NCBI GenBank assembly: GCA_039714855.1
Contig: JBDLIL010000038.1
Coordinates: 1 to 9,931, forward strand
Source: JBDLIL01 sp039714855
GTDB lineage: Bacteria > Patescibacteriota > Microgenomatia > UBA1400 > PJMF01
Direction of reading: 5' to 3'
DNA length: 9,931 bases
Part shown: one piece after another, positions 7,152 to 9,931 of the stretch
Layout of the letters: each line of letters opens with the position of its first letter
Numbering within the stretch: the first letter of the stretch is position 1
Program-made: the position numbers and the translations under genes
The notes under the pieces: generated by a model
What the model saw: the letters and a program-made list of their open reading frames with translations, nothing else
What the model was told of the DNA's origin: nothing
Databases searched by the model: none

Positions 7152-7167
7152 TGATTTAAAAACGTAA

Positions 7168-7185
7168 TTAGACGGCCCCATCGTC
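7168..7185 (+). repeat. Direct repeat copy 2 (start of the intact tRNA-Glu)
   Basis: The partner of 7090-7107, identical over 18 nt, comprising six bases of 5' flank and the first 12 bases of the intact tRNA. Confidence 0.9.
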
Positions 7186-7248
7186 TAGTGGTTAGGACAC
7201 TGGGTTTTCATCCCAGCAACCGGGGTTCGATTCCCCGTGGGGTCACCA
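7174..7248 (+). tRNA. tRNA-Glu (anticodon UUC)
   Basis: All arms fold: acceptor GGCCCCA with TGGGGTC (7174-7180/7238-7244, one G-T pair), a D-arm with TAGTGGTTAGGA, anticodon stem CTGGG/CCCAG (7200-7204/7212-7216), loop TTTTCAT with anticodon TTC at 7207-7209, and T-arm CGGGG-TTCGATT-CCCCG (7221-7237). The discriminator is A and CCA is encoded (7246-7248). Length is 75 nt. The 3' half from the anticodon onward is overlapped in antisense by the end of the recombinase frame, which suggests the tRNA is an integration target whose sequence was restored by the element. Confidence 0.96.
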
Positions 7249-8719
7249 TCGTATAATTTTCAGGGGTTAATACTTCATTTAGTTGGACAGGTAGGGGTTT
7301 TTCCTCAGTTGTAAAAGTTTGGTTTTTGTAAACTAATCCACCAGGAAATACAAATTTTTGGAACTTATCTTGTTGGTAGACTTTCATATCTTGCCATGCC
7401 TCACTCATATTTGTTAGTAGTTGAACACTATGATCAATTAATTCTTTTTCATCTTCTTCAGGTCTTTTGTATCTAAGCAACTCTACATTAATACCAGCTA
7501 CCTTTTTCTCAATGTCGCTCAATCTTCTTTTTGCTACAGTATCGCTAAAAACACCTGAGATATTTTTATCAATAATTTTATCTTCTTGAGATTTTAATAC
7601 TTTTTTATTCTTTTCAAGCTCGTTTATTCTTTTCTTTAATTCCTTACTGCGCTCATCCCAATTTAAGCTCACAGCTAATTGAACTATTTCTCCAATCTCG
7701 TCTTTTAACTTAATTTCTTTTAAATACTCTATAAAATCTGGCTCAATATCACCTTTTTTTATATTTACACTTCTGCACTTACTGCAGCGATAATAACCAT
7801 ACTTATTGCCACTGTAGCCTTTTGACCAATTGGAGGTCATAATTTTGCCACAATCACACTTAATAATTCCTCTTAATGGAAAGTCGGGGTGAATCTTTTT
7901 ATAAATTGGTAGCTTCCTGGATTTACCATCTAGTATGAGCTGCACAGCATCAAACAACTCTGGCTCAATCATGGCTTTAAAAGATCCTTTTTGCTGCACT
8001 CCCATACTTGGAACGTCAATGTAGCCTTTGTAGACAGGATTTTTAAGTAATTTATAAAAGTGAGGCTTTGATAGGGCGTTTCCAGCCTTAGTAACTAAAC
8101 CGATTTTCTTAGCAAATTGTCTAACTTCCTCTTGGCTTCTAAAACCCTTAGTGATTTCTTCAAACACTTTTTTTATTTTGGGTGCTAATCTTTCTATTGG
8201 TTGGATATTTGAATTGCCACGCCCGCCTACATTTTTGTAACCATAGGGAGCAATAAATACATATCTACCTTGTTTTAATGCCTCAATCATGCCCATCTTA
8301 GTTCTATCACCTCTAATCTCATTATCCATTTGCGCACTAGCTGACAAAATAGTTTCCATGAATCTACCAACGGGATTATCTTCAATTGGCTCAGTGATTG
8401 AAATCACATCTGTACCACAACCTTTGAAAAATATTTTGAGACCGCTGTAGTCATGAGAATCTCTTGAGAGTCTATCGATCTTATAAATCAAAATTACATC
8501 AAACTTGCTTTCATTCAACTTGCAAAACTTCATCATCTTTTGCAACTCTGTCCTGTTTATGGTTTTAGCACTTTCACCACGTTCAATAAAAACTTTCTCA
8601 ACATCTATGTTATTTTTCTGAGCGTATTCTTTGCAAAGTCGCTCTTGAGCCTGCAAGCTCATGCCTTCTTCGGCTTGGTCGGTGGTGGATACTCTGCAAT
8701 AAATTAAACCCTTTTTCAC
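7208..8719 (-). CDS. Large serine recombinase / integrase
   Basis: A 503-aa large serine recombinase that probably integrates and excises the element. The N-terminal resolvase domain (1-150) has nucleophile Ser11 in CRVSTTDQ and Arg83/Arg86 in KIDRLSRD. The recombinase domain covers about 155-270. A zinc ribbon has C288, C290, C312 and C315. A Lys/Glu-rich coiled coil spans about 355-420. The tail carries residues 492-503 that are simply the antisense of the tRNA-Glu 3' half, and the TGA stop overlaps the anticodon (7208-7210). The native protein before integration probably ended differently. The start is GTG at 8719, overlapping the TGA of an upstream small ORF in GTGA, which implies coupled translation; the catalytic serine is at the usual distance from it. 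Confidence 0.95.
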   Translation of the reverse strand: MKKGLIYCRVSTTDQAEEGMSLQAQERLCKEYAQKNNIDVEKVFIERGESAKTINRTELQKMMKFCKLNESKFDVILIYKIDRLSRDSHDYSGLKIFFKGCGTDVISITEPIEDNPVGRFMETILSASAQMDNEIRGDRTKMGMIEALKQGRYVFIAPYGYKNVGGRGNSNIQPIERLAPKIKKVFEEITKGFRSQEEVRQFAKKIGLVTKAGNALSKPHFYKLLKNPVYKGYIDVPSMGVQQKGSFKAMIEPELFDAVQLILDGKSRKLPIYKKIHPDFPLRGIIKCDCGKIMTSNWSKGYSGNKYGYYRCSKCRSVNIKKGDIEPDFIEYLKEIKLKDEIGEIVQLAVSLNWDERSKELKKRINELEKNKKVLKSQEDKIIDKNISGVFSDTVAKRRLSDIEKKVAGINVELLRYKRPEEDEKELIDHSVQLLTNMSEAWQDMKVYQQDKFQKFVFPGGLVYKNQTFTTEEKPLPVQLNEVLTPENYTMVTPRGIEPRLLG

Positions 8720-8865
8720 GCTTCCTTTTTTTCTAAATACAGATCAATTATTAAATTGGCAAATGAGTTGATTTTCTCAATCATATCGTCAATTTGCTCA
8801 GGGTCTTTTAAACCAAGATCCTGAAGCTTTTTATATAAAATCTTGTATTTTTTGTCAGCACTCAT
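8716..8865 (-). CDS. 49-aa charged helical protein coupled to the recombinase
   Basis: ATG at 8865 opens a 49-codon frame ending in TGA (8718-8716), which shares GTGA with the recombinase start. The product is highly charged and probably helical: MSADKKYKILYKKLQDLGL, then DPEQIDD, a helix with KINSFANLIIDLY, and a KKEA tail. It has no Cys and no membrane segment. No family is recognised. The overlap, the coding-like composition and the position immediately before an integrase suggest a small accessory or regulatory partner, for example a directionality or dosage factor; that role is inference. There is no clear Shine-Dalgarno sequence. A possible promoter on the - strand is TTTAGT-16 nt-TAGTAT, with the -10 at 8907-8902. 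Confidence 0.7.
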   Translation of the reverse strand: MSADKKYKILYKKLQDLGLKDPEQIDDMIEKINSFANLIIDLYLEKKEA

Positions 8866-8926
8866 GACTAAAGCATTTCGCTCTAGCTTGAGTGCTTCTC
8901 AATACTAGTTGTAATAAATAATTACT

Positions 8927-8968
8927 AAATTTAATAATCTGCCTTATTTCGGCTTAACTATTAAATTT
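8927..8968. repeat. 10-bp inverted repeat at the 3' end of the regulator gene
   Basis: AAATTTAATA (8927-8936) and TATTAAATTT (8959-8968) are perfect reverse complements separated by 22 nt. The spacer contains GCC-TTATTTC-GGC (8941-8953), so the whole can form a long AT stem with a short GC-capped inner stem. It spans the stop codon of the 8961-9782 gene (8963-8961). There is no T-run after it on the - strand. It may be a weak terminator or 3'-end stabiliser between the regulator and the recombinase pair. Confidence 0.55.
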
Positions 8969-9782
8969 TAAATACATCTTCAACTCTATAGCTCACTATT
9001 TCGCCATTTCTTTTTTGCACCTGAATATTACTAAAACTTCTGTTCTGAAAATATTTTAATATTTCACTCTCACTAATTTTCTTAGCATCTTTCACAGCTT
9101 CGCCATAAATAATGCTCTTGTCGCCTTTTTTTACAAGAGTGATTTTTGTGTAGTCATTGTTACGAATGATTTCTAATATTTCTATTTCTCTAGCTGATAA
9201 TTTGACTTGCATATCGTTTCTAATAATTGAACTCAAGCTTGGTTGTCTCTGGAGAAGGCTATCCTTAAAGCCTGCATTTTTGCACACCATCCTAACAATT
9301 TCATTAAAATTTAAATACAAATATGATCTCTGTTCTGGCAAAATATCGCCATTCAGAGAAACAAACGTATCCATTTCTGAAAATATTGACTGACCATTAT
9401 TAAATATTAACCACCCTATTCTGACACCCTTGAATGCAGATAATATTGCGTATTCGCCTAAATATAATTGCTTTTTGTCATCTAACGATTTATATAACAA
9501 ATCTTTTAAATTTTTTAACTTGTCATTAGTTATTCCATATTTCCTCACCTCTCCAATCATTTGAAAATAAATTAGATCTTTTAAACTAAATTTTCTCCAG
9601 CTTTTTTTACTATCTCGCTCGTCATCAAAAACCATACTTTGATCTAGTGAATTAATTTGACGATAACTAAGAGAAGTGTCGGAAACTCTAAACTTTTTAT
9701 CACGTAGAATATCAATTAAAAATGGAAGGTCATTTGTTAAAATTTGAACCTTGAGAGAAAGTTTTGTGTCAGAATTATTCAT
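8961..9782 (-). CDS. Putative MerR-like DNA-binding regulator
   Basis: A 273-aa protein of unknown family. Residues about 36-97 resemble a MerR-type winged helix: YRQINSLDQSMVF, a basic turn, then WRKFSLKDLIYFQMIGEVRK and YGITNDKLKNLKDLL, matching the familiar pattern of R-x-W/Y-x-x-x-G, Y/F-x-x-x-D-L and a following helix. The middle (about 105-180) is mixed alpha/beta. The C-terminal part (about 194-272) ends in a small beta-rich unit with QKRNGEIVSYRVEDV. No Cys pair typical of metal-sensing MerR proteins is seen. The ATG at 9782 sits 8 nt from the predicted transcript start, and a perfect 24-bp dyad overlies the promoter, so self-repression is likely. It lies in the same orientation as the recombinase, as expected for an element's control gene. 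The HTH call is from pattern resemblance only. Confidence 0.7.
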   Translation of the reverse strand: MNNSDTKLSLKVQILTNDLPFLIDILRDKKFRVSDTSLSYRQINSLDQSMVFDDERDSKKSWRKFSLKDLIYFQMIGEVRKYGITNDKLKNLKDLLYKSLDDKKQLYLGEYAILSAFKGVRIGWLIFNNGQSIFSEMDTFVSLNGDILPEQRSYLYLNFNEIVRMVCKNAGFKDSLLQRQPSLSSIIRNDMQVKLSAREIEILEIIRNNDYTKITLVKKGDKSIIYGEAVKDAKKISESEILKYFQNRSFSNIQVQKRNGEIVSYRVEDVFKI

Positions 9783-9806
9783 AAATTATACGTGTCAGTA
9801 TAATTT
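9783..9806. promoter_or_regulatory. 24-bp dyad, likely operator of the MerR-like gene
   Basis: AAATTATAC-GTGTCA-GTATAATTT is a perfect 9-bp inverted repeat with a 6-nt centre. On the - strand it covers the -10 hexamer TATACT (9802-9797), the predicted transcript start and the base next to the ATG. Size, symmetry and location fit a dimeric repressor site, most simply for the adjacent DNA-binding protein. Confidence 0.6.
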
Positions 9807-9825
9807 GTCAAAATTGAACAGTCAA
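9797..9825 (-). promoter_or_regulatory. Promoter of the MerR-like gene (TTGACT - 17 nt - TATACT)
   Basis: On the - strand, TTGACT (9825-9820) and TATACT (9802-9797) have a 17-nt spacer, placing the start near 9790, about 8 nt before ATG 9782. An overlapping TTGACA (9811-9806) with TATAAT (9790-9785) has only 15-nt spacing and would start inside the gene, so it is less likely to be used. Confidence 0.6.
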
Positions 9826-9833
9826 GTATAGTT

Positions 9834-9931
9834 TTAGAAGAGTTCGCCTTGAAAGTTGTTTTGACTGCTTAACTCTAGCAAGCTATCTACTTGAGATTTA
9901 TCGATTGTTTTAAATTCATTAATCTTTTCGC
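9834..9931 (-). CDS. 3' end of an unidentified gene, truncated by the window edge
   Basis: On the - strand an open frame enters from the window edge (first full codon 9929-9927) and ends at TAA (9836-9834). It gives 31 residues, including EKINEFKTIDKSQ, VDSLLELSSQ and a final GELF. The mixture of charged and polar residues looks coding, and the stop falls 9 nt before the -35 of the next gene. The fragment is too short to name. It is in the same direction as the rest of the element. Confidence 0.5.
   Translation of the reverse strand, partial: EKINEFKTIDKSQVDSLLELSSQNNFQGELF

Noticed and set aside
7090..7185. Two-copy repeat considered as a CRISPR remnant
   Set aside because: The repeated unit is the tRNA-Glu 5' end, there are only two copies, and no cas genes are present.
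7251..7259. GTATAATTT next to the tRNA 3' end is identical to one arm of the 9783-9806 dyad
   Set aside because: A 9-mer of this AT content is expected by chance at an appreciable rate in 10 kb on two strands. There is no opposite arm here, and the bases are part of the recombinase codons.
8870..8897. Possible hairpin AAGCA...TGCTT before the 49-aa ORF on the - strand
   Set aside because: The stem is 5 bp with a large asymmetric interior, which is within chance for this composition.
9157..9393. 78-codon + strand frame opposite the MerR-like gene
   Set aside because: It looks like a hydrophobic shadow translation with no ribosome site, and the - strand frame has a promoter and a domain-like pattern.

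Overview
The window is AT-rich, compactly coded DNA that looks like a member of the Candidate Phyla Radiation (Patescibacteria). The main reasons are a divergent CTP synthase lacking several canonical signatures, very short or overlapping intergenic spaces, small core proteins, and promoters placed almost on top of start codons. TGA acts as a stop here, so a lineage that reads UGA as glycine is unlikely. The exact class cannot be fixed without rRNA or a search.

Positions 1-6043 are a chromosomal core on the + strand. It holds the 3' part of dnaE (replicative DNA polymerase, truncated by the window edge), pyrG (CTP synthase), a PRPP-binding phosphoribosyltransferase overlapping pyrG, rplS (ribosomal protein bL19), and a yraN-family nuclease-like gene overlapping rplS. 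pyrG and the phosphoribosyltransferase form a nucleotide-metabolism pair. rplS and yraN are neighbours in many bacteria. A convergent gene at 6040-6738 encodes a 2H-phosphoesterase-like protein in which the second catalytic histidine reads as asparagine. A small cysteine-containing two-helix membrane protein follows at 6806-7024.

Positions 7070-7250 are the junction between core and accessory DNA. A promoter-like TATAAT is followed by a broken copy of the 5' part of tRNA-Glu carrying a 33-nt palindromic insert, and then by an intact tRNA-Glu(UUC) with encoded CCA.

Positions 7208-9931 are most likely one end of an integrated mobile element, with all genes on the - strand. From the tRNA outward these are a large serine recombinase whose last codons and stop lie antisense in the tRNA, a 49-aa ORF overlapping the recombinase start by 4 nt, a putative MerR-like regulator with a perfect 24-bp dyad over its own promoter, and the 3' end of an unidentified gene running off the window. 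The likely logic is a tRNA-targeted integrase with a coupled small protein, plus a self-regulated DNA-binding protein. The other end of the element is not in the window. I saw no CRISPR array, insertion sequence, rRNA or replication origin.
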